A DNA stretch of 64,000 bases, taken from Nocardia yamanashiensis NBRC 100130. GTDB lineage: Bacteria > Actinomycetota > Actinomycetes > Mycobacteriales > Mycobacteriaceae. Under the pieces are notes generated by a model, which worked only from the letters and a program-made list of their open reading frames with translations, was not told the DNA's origin and made no database searches. This document shows positions 50,163-58,955 of the stretch, one piece after another; position 1 is the stretch's first letter; each line of letters starts with the position of its first letter. The stretch is from the NCBI RefSeq assembly GCF_001613325.1, contig NZ_BDCD01000040.1:19688-83687 (forward strand), read 5' to 3'. The position numbers and the translations under genes were made by a program.

Positions 50163-51047
50163 ATGTCCGATCGCGGCGGGAGTTCCGGGCCCGGCTCAGT
50201 CGGCCGGGAGGTGGGGGCGGGGGCGGTCTTGGCTGTCCGGGTCTTTTTCTTGTTGGTGCTGCCCGCGCTGGTACTGGCGGTCTCGTGGAGTCTGTATGTG
50301 ACCGATTCGGCCCAGTCGTACCTGATCGCGCTGCATGGCGGCGGCCGCCGCAGCGACGTGCCGAACTCGATCGCGGGCACGGCGTCGGGGCTGGCGCGCG
50401 CGATCGTGACCACCATGGCGGGCCTGTGGTTCGTGGCGCTGGCCCACCGCAAGGCCGGTGCGCTGGTACCGCCCCGCTTCCCGATGCCGGCCGAAGGTGC
50501 GCGCGAGCGGTTCTATTGCACGGCGGGGCTTTTCGCCGCCGCACTGTGCGTGTCGATGACCGCGTTCAGCAACGATGCCCCACCGGTGCAGCCTGCGGGC
50601 ATCGGCGCGGAGCCGCTGGCTAGGCACCTCGACAATGCGCGGGCTCTGCTGGCGGGAGTACTCGAGGAACCGTTCTATTCGGCGCTGCCAGTGCTGGCGC
50701 TCGCGGCGGTACCGTGGCGCTGGTGGAACGGAGCCCGGATGCCGTTGGCGGTGGGGACGGTGTTCGTGGTTTCGGCGCTGGCTCGGGGCACGATGCATCT
50801 GTATCAGAGCCTCTGGGCTGGGCTCGCGGCGTGCTTGTGGGGGCTGGCGGCGATATATGCCTATTACCGGTATCGGTCACTGTTGGGGCTGATCACGACG
50901 CATACGGCGTGGAACGCCGTGGCGGTCGCGCAATCGGGCGGCAATGACACGATGGCCCGCGTGCTGTTGGTCGGCGTCGCGGGGCTCGCGGTCGTGTTCT
51001 GCCTCTACACCACCCGAGTCCGCACGGCACCAGCCGCCAGTCCGTAA
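50163..51047 (+). CDS. CPBP-family intramembrane protease
   Basis: 294 residues from ATG 50163, with TTGGAG nine bases upstream. Eight hydrophobic segments. The CPBP (CAAX/Abi) motifs are present in order: EEPFYSA at about 165 (normally EExxxR, so the Arg is replaced), RGTMHLYQ (the FxxxH motif position) and THTAWN. Members process peptides in bacteriocin or other pathways or defend against phage. Not linked to neighbours except by being after the T4SS operon. Confidence 0.65.
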   Translation: MSDRGGSSGPGSVGREVGAGAVLAVRVFFLLVLPALVLAVSWSLYVTDSAQSYLIALHGGGRRSDVPNSIAGTASGLARAIVTTMAGLWFVALAHRKAGALVPPRFPMPAEGARERFYCTAGLFAAALCVSMTAFSNDAPPVQPAGIGAEPLARHLDNARALLAGVLEEPFYSALPVLALAAVPWRWWNGARMPLAVGTVFVVSALARGTMHLYQSLWAGLAACLWGLAAIYAYYRYRSLLGLITTHTAWNAVAVAQSGGNDTMARVLLVGVAGLAVVFCLYTTRVRTAPAASP

Positions 51048-51101
51048 ACGCTGGCACCAGGCAGCGGATCCGTGGCGGGTGCGCAGTCCTAGGCTGTCGA
51101 C

Positions 51102-51359
51102 GTGGCCGATGACGAGATAGAGCGCCTTCGCGATCAAGTCTTTGCGGATCGGCTCCGCGAAATGCGTGAGGACCGAGCGGAGATCCTCGCCGAACTCGAC
51201 ACCGCTACGGGCGAGGGCCGCGGGTTCTGGGAAAGACAGCTCGAAGGCATCGACAACAAGATTGCTGCGCTCGCGGAGCGGCGGGCTGCGGTGATGCTCG
51301 AACGCAAGAAGAAGCAGTCGCCGCCACCGGGGCCTCCGGAGCAGGGCCGCCTGCTCTAG
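51102..51359 (+). CDS. small coiled-coil protein, leaderless start
   Basis: 85 residues from GTG 51102. A -10-like TAGGCT (51090-51095) lies six bases upstream, so the transcript is probably leaderless. Sequence DEIERLRDQVFADRLREMRE then EGIDNKIAALAERRAAVM, an amphipathic coiled coil, ending Pro/Gln-rich. Function unknown. Followed by two hairpins that may end its transcript. Confidence 0.6.
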   Translation: MADDEIERLRDQVFADRLREMREDRAEILAELDTATGEGRGFWERQLEGIDNKIAALAERRAAVMLERKKKQSPPPGPPEQGRLL

Positions 51360-51409
51360 CGAAGCGATCCCGCCAGGACAGTGGCCCCGCACGCTGGGCC
51401 AATACAGCA

Positions 51410-51445
51410 ACGGCCCGGACGCTGCGGAGACGGCGTCCGGGCCGT
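51410..51445 (+). terminator. 13-bp hairpin after the small gene
   Basis: ACGGCCCGGACGC (51410-51422) pairs perfectly with GCGTCCGGGCCGT (51433-51445), loop of ten. No T run, as is common in this group. A second hairpin lies 25 bases on. Confidence 0.7.
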
Positions 51446-51469
51446 GCCGTGTACTGGCACCGCATGCGC

Positions 51470-51490
51470 TGCCCAGCACACTGCTGGGCA
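51470..51490 (+). terminator. second hairpin, 9-bp stem
   Basis: TGCCCAGCA (51470-51478), CAC, TGCTGGGCA (51482-51490). Either a back-up terminator or a processing site; the region up to 51830 holds no convincing gene. Confidence 0.5.
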
Positions 51491-51830
51491 CCGGAGGTCT
51501 TACAGCGCCGTCGGCGAGGGGAGTCTGAAGCCCTGCCGCCGGCGGCACGAGGGGGTGCATTCGCCTGCTCGGTGCCGCGCGCAGCGCGCCGCCTGGTGCC
51601 AGAACCCCCGTCGATGAGATTCGAAGTCTCACCGATACCGACAATCTTCACTGACCTACGCAATCAAGGTCATTCTGTGGGAACGGACAGGCACAGCCGG
51701 TCACTGGCTTGGCACGGCCGGTCGGTCGGGGCTCGCGCGAAGCACGATTCCGACAAGTCGTGTCGGAACCCGCTGTCGCACTGGATGTTTCGAGGTGGGG
51801 TACTGGGGTGGGGGGGTTCGGGATGAAAGT

Positions 51831-52052
51831 CTAGAGCTTGTTCTGTGCCTCGATGCAGGCGAGGATCTCTCGGGCCGACATCCCCGGTGTACGGACGGCC
51901 TCGATCAAGCCGATCACCGCGCGCACCACGTTTGCCGACGGGGCCGGGCGCACGGCTGCCTGTACTGCCGCAACCGGATCTTCGCCCGCGTCGAGGGCGG
52001 CGGTCACCAGCAGGACCAGCGTGCGCACCCCTGCGGCTGCCGGGCTCTCCAT
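51831..52052 (-). CDS. hypothetical protein, 73 residues
   Basis: From ATG 52052. Helical: RTLVLLVTAALDAGEDPVAA then VVRAVIGLIEAVRTPGMSA and a short REILACIEA tail. Ribosome site weak. It sits just downstream of the zeta toxin gene on the same strand. No family recognised. Confidence 0.5.
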   Translation of the reverse strand: MESPAAAGVRTLVLLVTAALDAGEDPVAAVQAAVRPAPSANVVRAVIGLIEAVRTPGMSAREILACIEAQNKL

Positions 52053-52179
52053 GGCCGGAAGACTAGCCCGCAGCGGAAATCGGGATCGGGTCCGCAGCAC
52101 CGCTGGCCAGCTGGCTCGCGGCGACGAACTTCTGTTCACCGAACAGCTACGTGCGGCGAACACGGGTCCGGGCGCCGAA

Positions 52180-53337
52180 TCACCGATCTCGGGTCGGAGA
52201 CTGACTGGGTCCGCGGTTGCCCGGTGCTGGGCCTGGTCCAGAGGACTGCGAAGGACCTATGGCGTTGTGCGCTGATCCACCGAACGCGCGGCCCGCGATG
52301 CGGGCCGCGCGGTCTGCTGCGGATTCGGCTGTTCCCGGGGAGCTCTCGGGGTTTAGTGCCGGTTTTTCGGCTGCCAGATCGGTGAGGATCGCTTCTACGG
52401 TGGGGTCCGAGCTTTCCGGCTGGGTTCCGCGGGAGCCGGGCCGAGATGTGGTGAGCATCGGTGCGGCCTGGTGATCGATCATGTCGAGTCGAGCGGAGAA
52501 CTCCGGCAGGACGTCGGCGCGGAGCACGCTGCCGTGGTCGATAGCGTCGCGGAGTTTGTGTTGGACGGCAAGGAAATCGGCTGCCTCCGGCCCGGCCCAC
52601 GGTCGCTGGCGTTCGGTCTCGAGGGCGGCGCGGGTGGCCGGTGGTGATTCCCATTGCCCGCGGTCATCGAGGGCATTGAGGTAGCGGGGGCTGTCCTCGC
52701 CGCGCCGGAATACTGCGACCTGGTCGGTGAGCCGGTCGTTGTCGATCCGGTCGGCGAGGGCGGCGATACCTTCGTAGGACTGATCGGCATTGGCTTGCAC
52801 GGTCAGTCGGCCACGGCCGCCGTCGGCGACCTGTTCGTAGTAGCGATTGAGGATGCCTTGGTTGCTCATCGCCTGCGACACCCCGAGAATCATTGCCTCG
52901 ACCCGGAACCCGGCCTGGCGGTATTCGCGCATCGTGTCCGCGACGGCGTCGGCGTTCTGCGAGGTCTCCTGGATGACGGCGTTGATCTTGTTGTCGCGGG
53001 CGTATTGGTGAGCCTTGGCCATCCAGGCGCGGCCGTCGGCGCGGGTGTAGGCGGCCATCAATGTGTCGTCGCGCGCTAGCAGTTCGTCGTATTGCGGGTG
53101 GTAGGGCTTGTAGAGGTCGCTGTCGACGTCGACGAATCCGCCCCGGGTGTTGAGGATCTCGGCCAGCATCATGCTGACCCGGTTTTTGCCTGCGCCGGGC
53201 TGGCCGGTGAGAAACACGACGGTGGGCCGGTCGTGGGAGGCGCGTCCGCTGAGTAGCTGAGGGACGATGCGTTGCTGAAAGATCCGCTCGTTCTCGGTCT
53301 CGGAGAGCCGATATTGCTCGGCTTCGGAGCTGGTCAT
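52180..53337 (-). CDS. zeta-type toxin (UNAG kinase fold)
   Basis: 385 residues. Walker A GQPGAGKN (45-52, K51), then VDVDSDLYKPYHPQY (70-84), which carries the catalytic Asp set, and ETSQNAD with a lid region. Zeta toxins phosphorylate UDP-N-acetylglucosamine and poison cell-wall synthesis. The family is usually 270-290 residues, and the last 130 here (from about 260) are Pro/Ser-rich and disordered. The antitoxin gene is directly upstream and overlaps by four bases. Acts in the cytosol as a plasmid stabiliser. Confidence 0.85.
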   Translation of the reverse strand: MTSSEAEQYRLSETENERIFQQRIVPQLLSGRASHDRPTVVFLTGQPGAGKNRVSMMLAEILNTRGGFVDVDSDLYKPYHPQYDELLARDDTLMAAYTRADGRAWMAKAHQYARDNKINAVIQETSQNADAVADTMREYRQAGFRVEAMILGVSQAMSNQGILNRYYEQVADGGRGRLTVQANADQSYEGIAALADRIDNDRLTDQVAVFRRGEDSPRYLNALDDRGQWESPPATRAALETERQRPWAGPEAADFLAVQHKLRDAIDHGSVLRADVLPEFSARLDMIDHQAAPMLTTSRPGSRGTQPESSDPTVEAILTDLAAEKPALNPESSPGTAESAADRAARIAGRAFGGSAHNAIGPSQSSGPGPAPGNRGPSQSPTRDR

Positions 53338-53639
53338 CGGCGTTGGGTTCGCAGCTGTTCGACCAGTGCCGTCATCTCCTGGCGGGTGCGCGCGATCTGA
53401 GCGTGGTCGGTCGGGTCGAGCTGTTCACGCTGCCGTGCGAGTTCGTGTTGCGCAGCGAGAATCTGCGAGATCGCGGCCGTGTCGGGCTCGGGCGCGGCTT
53501 CGTGATCGGCGATAAGCGCCGAATAGGCGCCCACCGCCTTGTTGATCGCTTCGACGGCCGCCTCGTATGCCACCGATTCTTCGCTGGACCATGTGAAACC
53601 GCGGACCTGGTTCAACACGGAGTCTTGATTGTTCGACAC
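53334..53639 (-). CDS. epsilon-type antitoxin of zeta toxin
   Basis: 101 residues from GTG 53639 (GAAGGGG seven bases upstream). Small acidic helical protein: SEESVAYEAAVEAINKAVGA, then PDTAAISQILAAQHELARQR and QEMTALVEQLRTQRR. No similarity to canonical epsilon is visible by eye, but size, order and the ATGA overlap with a zeta toxin fit the antitoxin role. A CACTGT/ACAGTG repeat overlaps its start. Confidence 0.75.
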   Translation of the reverse strand: MSNNQDSVLNQVRGFTWSSEESVAYEAAVEAINKAVGAYSALIADHEAAPEPDTAAISQILAAQHELARQREQLDPTDHAQIARTRQEMTALVEQLRTQRR

Positions 53640-53662
53640 TGTTCACCCCTTCTTCGACAGTG
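53637..53662. promoter_or_regulatory. inverted repeat at the antitoxin start
   Basis: CACTGT (53637-53642) and ACAGTG (53657-53662) with a 14-base spacer overlap the antitoxin's start codon. A candidate autorepression site; short. Confidence 0.4.
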
Positions 53663-53766
53663 GCGGAAACCTCAAATACGCAGTGCTACTGAGTGTTTCG
53701 CGCCTTCAACCTACCTTGCGAGATCATGGTATTTCGACTGGATTGTCGGCACTCTCACCAGCGAGT

Positions 53767-54726
53767 TCAGCGGCGAGCCGCGTCACGTCGGCGGCGAGAT
53801 GCACGGATTTCGTTGTCCACCAGTTCATCCCGGGCTTGGGCGTAGATCTGGGTGGTTTCGGTTTTGGCGTGTCCGAGTCGGCGTCGGATGACTTCCAGGG
53901 ATACGCCGGAGTCCATGAGCTCCATGGCGTGCGCGTGGCGTAGCTGGTGGATTTCGAGGTCGACGCCGGCGGCGGTGCGGTATTTGATCCACCGGTTCAG
54001 CACCGCGTTGTAGGAGATCGGTCCGCCGCCGCCGTTGATGGAGGGCCGGAACAGGGGGCCGTTGGTGTAGCCGGTGCGCTGAAGATAGAGGCGCAGCAAG
54101 GCGACGAAACCGCGGTCGTCGAGCAGTACGACGCGGGTCTTGTCGCCTTTGCCCTGCAAGGTGATGTGTTCGTTGTCGATGCGCAGATCGAGGTCTTCGA
54201 CGTAGGCGCCGCAGACCTCGGCGGCGCGCGCTCCGCAGACGTAGGCGAGTTCGAAAAGGACGCGGTCGCGCAGGACGTCGATCGGCACGTCTTTGCGCGG
54301 CCGCCGCGCGCAGATGGTGTTGAGCAGCTTGTGCACCTGCTCGTAGGGCGCGGGCCGGGGCAGCCCCCTGGGTACGGTGACGGCCTCGGTCTTGTCGACC
54401 GGGTTGGCGTCCAGGAGTTCTTGCCGGACCGCCCACGCACAGAACGCTTTCACCGCGGAGCGGCGGCGGGAGCGGGTGGCGGCGGAGTTGTCGATGTTGT
54501 CCGACAGGTAGGCGCGCACGGGGGCGACGGTCAACGTGCTGATCTCGTCGTGGTGATGGCGGGCGAACATGATCAGGTCTCCGCGATACGCCTTGATGGT
54601 GTTGCGGGAGCGGCCCGCGTTGCGCAGATCGGTGAGAAAGTCGTCGATCGGCGTCACCAGTGGGTGGCCGGCGCCGAGTGCGTCGGTGAGGACGTCGCGG
54701 GTGTCGCGCAGGACCGAAACAGCCAC
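53767..54726 (-). CDS. tyrosine recombinase (integrase/resolvase)
   Basis: 319 residues from GTG 54726, which has GAGGAGG seven bases upstream (a TTG at 54747 also fits the frame). N-terminal SAM-like domain with FLTDLRNAGRSRNTIKAYRG, then the catalytic set: GARAAEVCG (Arg), HQLRHAHAMEL (His, Arg), RRLGHAKTETTQIYAQ (His, Tyr). All are intact. It could integrate the element or resolve dimers. Upstream is a 30-bp site with two 11-bp arms. Confidence 0.9.
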   Translation of the reverse strand: MAVSVLRDTRDVLTDALGAGHPLVTPIDDFLTDLRNAGRSRNTIKAYRGDLIMFARHHHDEISTLTVAPVRAYLSDNIDNSAATRSRRRSAVKAFCAWAVRQELLDANPVDKTEAVTVPRGLPRPAPYEQVHKLLNTICARRPRKDVPIDVLRDRVLFELAYVCGARAAEVCGAYVEDLDLRIDNEHITLQGKGDKTRVVLLDDRGFVALLRLYLQRTGYTNGPLFRPSINGGGGPISYNAVLNRWIKYRTAAGVDLEIHQLRHAHAMELMDSGVSLEVIRRRLGHAKTETTQIYAQARDELVDNEIRASRRRRDAARR

Positions 54727-54748
54727 TGCGGCCTCCTCGTTCGTCAAG

Positions 54749-54764
54749 GTTGGTGGATAACGGG
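54749..54764 (+). repeat. 16-bp arm repeat upstream of the integrase
   Basis: GTTGGTGGATAACGGG, identical to the left arm of the site at 54825-54854, 76 bases from it. Overlaps the region just before the integrase start. Confidence 0.75.
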
Positions 54765-54824
54765 GAATCGAGTTTTCGGGCGCTCACGACGTTGTCCGAC
54801 GTCGCCGACGCCGATTCTACGGGA

Positions 54825-54854
54825 GTTGGTGGATAACGGGCGTTATTCACCAAC
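54825..54854. other. 30-bp candidate recombination core site
   Basis: Left arm GTTGGTGGATA, an 8-base centre ACGGGCGT, right arm TATTCACCAAC, which is the reverse complement of the left with one change. Two 11-bp arms with an 8-base centre is the usual core of a tyrosine-recombinase site. It is about 100 bases upstream of the integrase start. The arms also resemble DnaA boxes (TTATCCACC), which is an alternative. Confidence 0.65.
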
Positions 54855-55213
54855 TCGTCTCCGTGCCCCTCCTGCGGCCTCGAACGCCTCCGGGTAGGGG
54901 TGGTGCTACCCGAAAACGGCTGCGGGGCACACAGGGCTCCGTTCCGAACCGGCCTTCATCCCCCTCACCTGCCGCGCCGAGCGATTGTCGGCGGGGTGGG
55001 TGCGACCGAGCCAAATCCAGGAGTCTGAGCCGAGACCGCGACTCGGAAATGAACCGCATCAACCCGAAGGATGCCATTCCCCGCACCTCGCGCAGAAAGT
55101 CCGTAAAAAACTCGGACCGCGCGTGAGGGGTCGGTTGAGTTACTGTTTAACTAGGCCCCTTCAGCTACGATCGAGACCGCGATTCGGCTCACGGAACCGC
55201 TGGCACGGGAAGG
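54855..55213. other. 359 bases without a gene
   Basis: After the crossover site I see no reading frame with support. It contains short GC-rich pieces and a run of AT near 55160. Possibly part of the attachment region. Confidence 0.5.
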
Positions 55214-55429
55214 GTGATCGAGATCGAGCAATCAATGCTCGAATGGATCGCGCGGTTTGCTCAAAGATCGGCTCTACCTGCACATATGGATAATCTTGCA
55301 GATGCCTGGATCACCCCTAGGATTAATTGCGTGAACATATCTGGCACCCGGTGCCGTGCCCCTCCGCCGGTCGACACTCGCTCTGTACAACTGAATCTGA
55401 CAATTGAAAAGGACCAAGTCCATGCCTGA
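55214..55429 (+). CDS. possible small ORF overlapping the next start
   Basis: 71 residues from GTG 55214 with GAAGGG upstream; it ends at 55429, inside the start of the next gene (ATGCCTGA overlap). Product IEIEQSMLEWIARFAQRSAL onward. Plausible but no family and a lower GC than neighbours. Confidence 0.35.
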   Translation: MIEIEQSMLEWIARFAQRSALPAHMDNLADAWITPRINCVNISGTRCRAPPPVDTRSVQLNLTIEKDQVHA

Positions 55430-55637
55430 TTACTGGCAAAACATCATCGGACTGCCCGACGCATTCGGGCTCGACGACTTCGCTTTCCGAATCGGAGAGA
55501 GAATTCTCTTTCAAATAGGGAAAGCTATCGTCATTCAACTCGCCAAGTGGGCGTGGAAGAAGACCCCGACAGGGCGCAACCGTCCTGATCCGGCCGCCCA
55601 CGACGCCATACAGCCGCCGCATGGAGGTGACCGCTAG
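55422..55637 (+). CDS. small hypothetical protein, amphipathic
   Basis: 71 residues from ATG 55422 with AAAAGGA nine bases upstream. Middle is amphipathic: DFAFRIGERILFQIGKAIVI then QLAKWAWKK, with a basic Pro-rich tail. Could bind a membrane surface. No family. Confidence 0.5.
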   Translation: MPDYWQNIIGLPDAFGLDDFAFRIGERILFQIGKAIVIQLAKWAWKKTPTGRNRPDPAAHDAIQPPHGGDR

Positions 55638-56169
55638 CCACCGGCGGCACGCCCAGCGGAACGGATGAGCGGCACGCCTCCTCATCCCCCGCTGTGGCGG
55701 CCCGCACCGACCGCCCGATCGGGTATTGATGTTCGGCGGCCGAGTCTGCGACTCAGATTCCGAACGCCCGAGTCGCGGCCGTCAGTGCGCGACTCGAGCG
55801 GGAGTTTTGACGACCAGTTCGACGAGCGCAGGGCTGGATGAAAAATCTAAATATGCTGTCCTGCAACATGTTTCGAGATCTGCACGTTTTCTGCGGCCAT
55901 CTTCGACCATGGGTCGCCGTAGGGAAATGCACTATCCGCAGGTAACGTAGCCGTCGTCGGATCGCTTGCTCGCTCACCAGCTTTCGAGAGGTTCGGCCTT
56001 CGGTGCGGTTGCGTGCTTCTCTGCGGAGAGCCGGGGCCGTCCGCCCCTTGTGCCCGCGCGGCATCCGGGGCTCCTCCGGCCCGCGCGGGCCGGGGTGGCT
56101 GCGGGCGTCGCGTGAGCGTCACGCGGCGTGTGGGCCACAAGCTCATGACCGAAGTGAAAGGAAGGGCGC
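55638..56169. other. 532 bases without a convincing gene
   Basis: No supported frame on either strand. Short Arg/Pro-rich frames are composition effects. No repeat stands out. Confidence 0.5.
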
Positions 56170-56385
56170 ATGAGTGATGAAGCGCCATCACCGAATCAGC
56201 TGCCGGTACGGCAACGGAAGTACTTCCGGGTCGGGTGGGATTGCCTCCGCATGGCGGGGCAGATCCTCGGCCACGCCTACCGCGCGGTGTACCTCTACGG
56301 CGCACTGGATGCTGATCCCGGAAACGGGAACAGCCTGGTGGCCGAAGCGGTCACCAGGCTGATTCACCTGTTCACTGCCCTCTAG
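56170..56385 (+). CDS. small hypothetical protein, 71 residues
   Basis: ATG 56170 with GAAAGGAAGG at a good distance. Product: QLPVRQRKYFRVGWDCLRMA then GQILGHAYRAVYLYGALDAD and EAVTRLIHLFTAL; one possible amphipathic helix, no membrane segment. Unknown function. Confidence 0.55.
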   Translation: MSDEAPSPNQLPVRQRKYFRVGWDCLRMAGQILGHAYRAVYLYGALDADPGNGNSLVAEAVTRLIHLFTAL

Positions 56386-57199
56386 GCGCCAAACCGGATG
56401 AGGGAGTGAGGGTTCGCCAACGGCTCGGGGTTCCCGCCCCGGGTCGTTGGCACTCCGTGCGAAGTGCACAGTTTGTAGACTACGTACAGTACGTAGACTT
56501 CGTACAGTTGCGGGTCCAGTGTAACCGGCGGCCCGCGGAATCCCAGATTGCCGGATTCGGCATATCCCTCCTGCGCCGCTCGCTAACCTGCTGGTCGGGG
56601 CTTTTTCGCGCCACGAGCTAATCTCAGGCGGAGGACTCTGCCAGGGCTGCTCTCCCACCCGATGATGCCAGTTTCAGTGCACTGTATGAGCCCACTCGAA
56701 CGCATCAGGGGAGGGGTGGAGGTACCCCGTAACCTGGTACGGGCCACACAGCACCGCCTCTCGATACCGATCCCGGCACTGACACACCGCACGGATTTCC
56801 CGCATCGTCGCCTTGATTCGTTGTATCTTCACCGGGTCGGGTAACCGGCAGTCTGACCCGCCGCACCGAGCCTCACCCCGCGGGTACGGATCCCCGACCG
56901 ATCAGGGGTGAGGTCGCCCGCGCATCGCACGACTGCGCGCACAGCCCACGGGCAAATCTCTCAGCTCGGCGAGGGCTATCGGCTCCACAGGCGGCAGGCG
57001 CGTAACGAGAGGACGACACTCCAAAACACGATTTCATGCAGACCTGTTGCGGGTCTGCGTGTTCCGCTACCCGTTGTCGGGTCGCGAGTCGTTTCTGGAT
57101 GGCCGAACATCGTTCGCACCCTGGCCGCGAAACCTATCCCCATGGGTGTAGGACCTTTCCGCATGGAAATGGCTCGCGACTCTCCTGTTGAGAGAGTTG
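56386..57199. other. 814 bases without a gene, with an 18-bp repeat pair
   Basis: No frame is supported. The region holds the repeat and palindrome at 56475-56508, described separately, and little else. Confidence 0.5.
56475..56508. repeat. 18-bp direct repeats with a 17-bp palindrome
   Basis: GTAGACTACGTACAGT (56475-56490) and GTAGACTTCGTACAGT (56493-56508) are 18 bases apart and differ by one base. Between them lies CTACGTACAGTACGTAG (56480-56496), a perfect palindrome. Looks like a binding site for a dimeric regulator. Confidence 0.65.
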
Positions 57200-57448
57200 A
57201 TGTCGATGAAATCGAAAATGTCTGTCGGAACGGTCGTGCTGATAATCGCACTCCTTGTGTCGATCTCAGTGAATTGCGCTCTGGCCGAGATCATTTCGGC
57301 GATGAACCGCGGTCAGAGGTTGGCCGACTCCGTCGGAGGTGCCTTCAAGGACGCGTCCGGGCTTTTCGGCGTGCTCCTCGTCGTGGTCACCGTGGTGGTC
57401 GTACTGCTCACGACCGACTTCGATCGCAACAGGCCCAGCAGCTCGTAG
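57200..57448 (+). CDS. small two-helix membrane protein
   Basis: 82 residues from ATG 57200 (AGAGAG upstream; ATG 57206 possible). Two hydrophobic helices, VGTVVLIIALLVSISVNCAL and FGVLLVVVTVVVVLL, around a 25-residue loop with AMNRGQRLADSVGGAFKDAS. Ends in a short polar tail. Unknown. A terminator hairpin follows. Confidence 0.6.
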   Translation: MSMKSKMSVGTVVLIIALLVSISVNCALAEIISAMNRGQRLADSVGGAFKDASGLFGVLLVVVTVVVVLLTTDFDRNRPSSS

Positions 57449-57451
57449 AGC

Positions 57452-57487
57452 CGTGAGGTGGGGCTGAATTGCCGGCCCCACCTCACG
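57452..57487 (+). terminator. 13-bp hairpin after the membrane protein gene
   Basis: CGTGAGGTGGGGC (57452-57464) pairs exactly with GCCCCACCTCACG (57475-57487), loop of ten. No T run. Confidence 0.75.
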
Positions 57488-57609
57488 ATCTCTCGATATG
57501 GCCCATCGGTGTCGGTGCACGCATTTCGCACAGATCGCGGCGAGACAACTCGCCACATCGCCACGGGCGCACGGCGGCGGCATCTATTGACACGTCTAGA
57601 ATCGCTCAT

Positions 57610-57945
57610 ATGTTCGAGAAGTGGCCGGAGCAGTTCACGCCGTCGATGCGGCGGCCCGTAGATCCGCCGCTCGCGGTCCTGGTCGATCTCGGGGTGGCCA
57701 TTCCGACCGACGGCGTATTTCGCCGCGATCACCTCCCGATGCGCGTCAAGGCCGGTGGCCTGAACCTTTCGGGCCGGGTGTCGGGGCGGTTGCACGCCTG
57801 GGCGCGGGTGAACGATGGAAGCTGGCTCGGCCTTGTGTCACTGTCGGTCTCCACGGGCAACGATCACGGCCGCTTGGACATCACGCAGTGGTGTCCAGCT
57901 CGCGCGCTCGTTCTTCCCGGCGCCATCGGCTCACAGCAGCGATGA
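57610..57945 (+). CDS. hypothetical protein, leaderless start
   Basis: 111 residues from ATG 57610. A -10 box TAGAAT (57597-57602) lies seven bases before it. Product has FEKWPEQFTPSMRRPVDPPL, then VSGRLHAWARVNDGSWLGLV and ITQWCPARALVLP. Beta-rich, no family recognised. Confidence 0.6.
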   Translation: MFEKWPEQFTPSMRRPVDPPLAVLVDLGVAIPTDGVFRRDHLPMRVKAGGLNLSGRVSGRLHAWARVNDGSWLGLVSLSVSTGNDHGRLDITQWCPARALVLPGAIGSQQR

Positions 57946-57960
57946 GCAGAGACTGCCTGT

Positions 57961-58449
57961 TTAGAGGGCGAGTTCGATTGCAACGCGAACCCAGCTGGCC
58001 AGTCCTGCGGCGATCATTTCCAGGGCGGCGGTCTCGGTAGGCGCGGCCGCACCGGTGATCACCACCAGGCCGCGGCCGTCGCGCTGGCGGTCGGCGACCT
58101 GCTGATACCAGCTGGATTCGAACGCGATGCTTCCGATGTGCAGAAGCTCGTCACCGGGGACGACGAGTTGCACGGTGCTGCGGCGGCCGTCGATCATCGC
58201 GCGCCATCCGGGTGTGGGCGCGCGGTCGAATTCGAGGTCGGTCATCGGCACCGCGCCCCGGGCCTGCACCGCCGATTCCAGCGCGTCACCGGAGATCAGC
58301 ACGCCGTCTTCGGCGATCTGGGGGACACGGAAGCGCGTGAGCAGTATCAGCACCGGTTCGCCGGCCATGATGCCGGTGAGCACCTCCGCGTTGTCGATGT
58401 CGTCGGGGGCGGTACCGCCGGGACCGATCATGTAGTCAAGGCTGCGCAC
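57961..58449 (-). CDS. hypothetical protein, 162 residues
   Basis: From GTG 58449, with a TACGCT box on the minus strand at 58457-58462, so leaderless (ATG 58431 also possible). Alternating alpha/beta: GEPVLILLTRFRVPQIA, then STVQLVVPGDELLHIGS and a closing helix ETAALEMIAAGLASWVRVAI. No family recognised. Confidence 0.6.
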   Translation of the reverse strand: MRSLDYMIGPGGTAPDDIDNAEVLTGIMAGEPVLILLTRFRVPQIAEDGVLISGDALESAVQARGAVPMTDLEFDRAPTPGWRAMIDGRRSTVQLVVPGDELLHIGSIAFESSWYQQVADRQRDGRGLVVITGAAAPTETAALEMIAAGLASWVRVAIELAL

Positions 58450-58637
58450 GGATTCGAGCGTATCGACGAAACCGGCTCGAGCGCTGCGATTTTGAGGTGT
58501 CGGGGCGCGTCGCGGCAGTGCGCGACTGTCCAGTTCGTGCCGGTGCGCGATATCGCCTACGTCGTTGAGAGCCCTGGCCCGATTCTGCCGCTGCCCTCGT
58601 GGATTGCCGAGCGTCTCGGCTAGGCGATGCGCTGTGG

Positions 58638-58955
58638 TCAGAGGTCGAATCGGACCGACAGAACCATTTTGATGAAGTCGAGCATTTCGGTGCTTACTGC
58701 GCCGTCGTAGGTTCCGGCCTCGAGCACCGACCGCACGCAGGGGATGAACCGGTGCACCGCGAGCACGCGGCCTTCGTCCCAGCCCACCGAGAAAATGCGC
58801 AGATCCGCGGGCATCTCGCGGGCGTCGACCACCGGCACTGCCAGTGCGACATCTCGGTGGCGCAGCAGGGCTTGCCCATCGACGATCACCACTGTCAGAT
58901 AGCCGTCTCCGGCGGCGATGGTGTAGATATCGCCCTGGCGCAGTTCCCTACTCAC
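58638..58955 (-). CDS. MazF/PemK-like putative toxin
   Basis: 105 residues from GTG 58955, overlapping the antitoxin gene (GTGA). It starts RELRQGDIYTIAAGDGYLTV, which matches the GDI(Y/W) opening and first strand of MazF-fold proteins, and continues with strands and a terminal helix MLDFIKMVLSVRF. The usual RP.(V/I)V core Arg is not clear, so the fold is uncertain. Pair order, size and overlap favour a toxin-antitoxin unit. MazF family members cut mRNA. Confidence 0.55.
   Translation of the reverse strand: MSRELRQGDIYTIAAGDGYLTVVIVDGQALLRHRDVALAVPVVDAREMPADLRIFSVGWDEGRVLAVHRFIPCVRSVLEAGTYDGAVSTEMLDFIKMVLSVRFDL

Noticed and set aside
53767..54747. TTG start for the first integrase
   Set aside because: GTG 54726 has a GAGGAGG site at the right distance; TTG has none.
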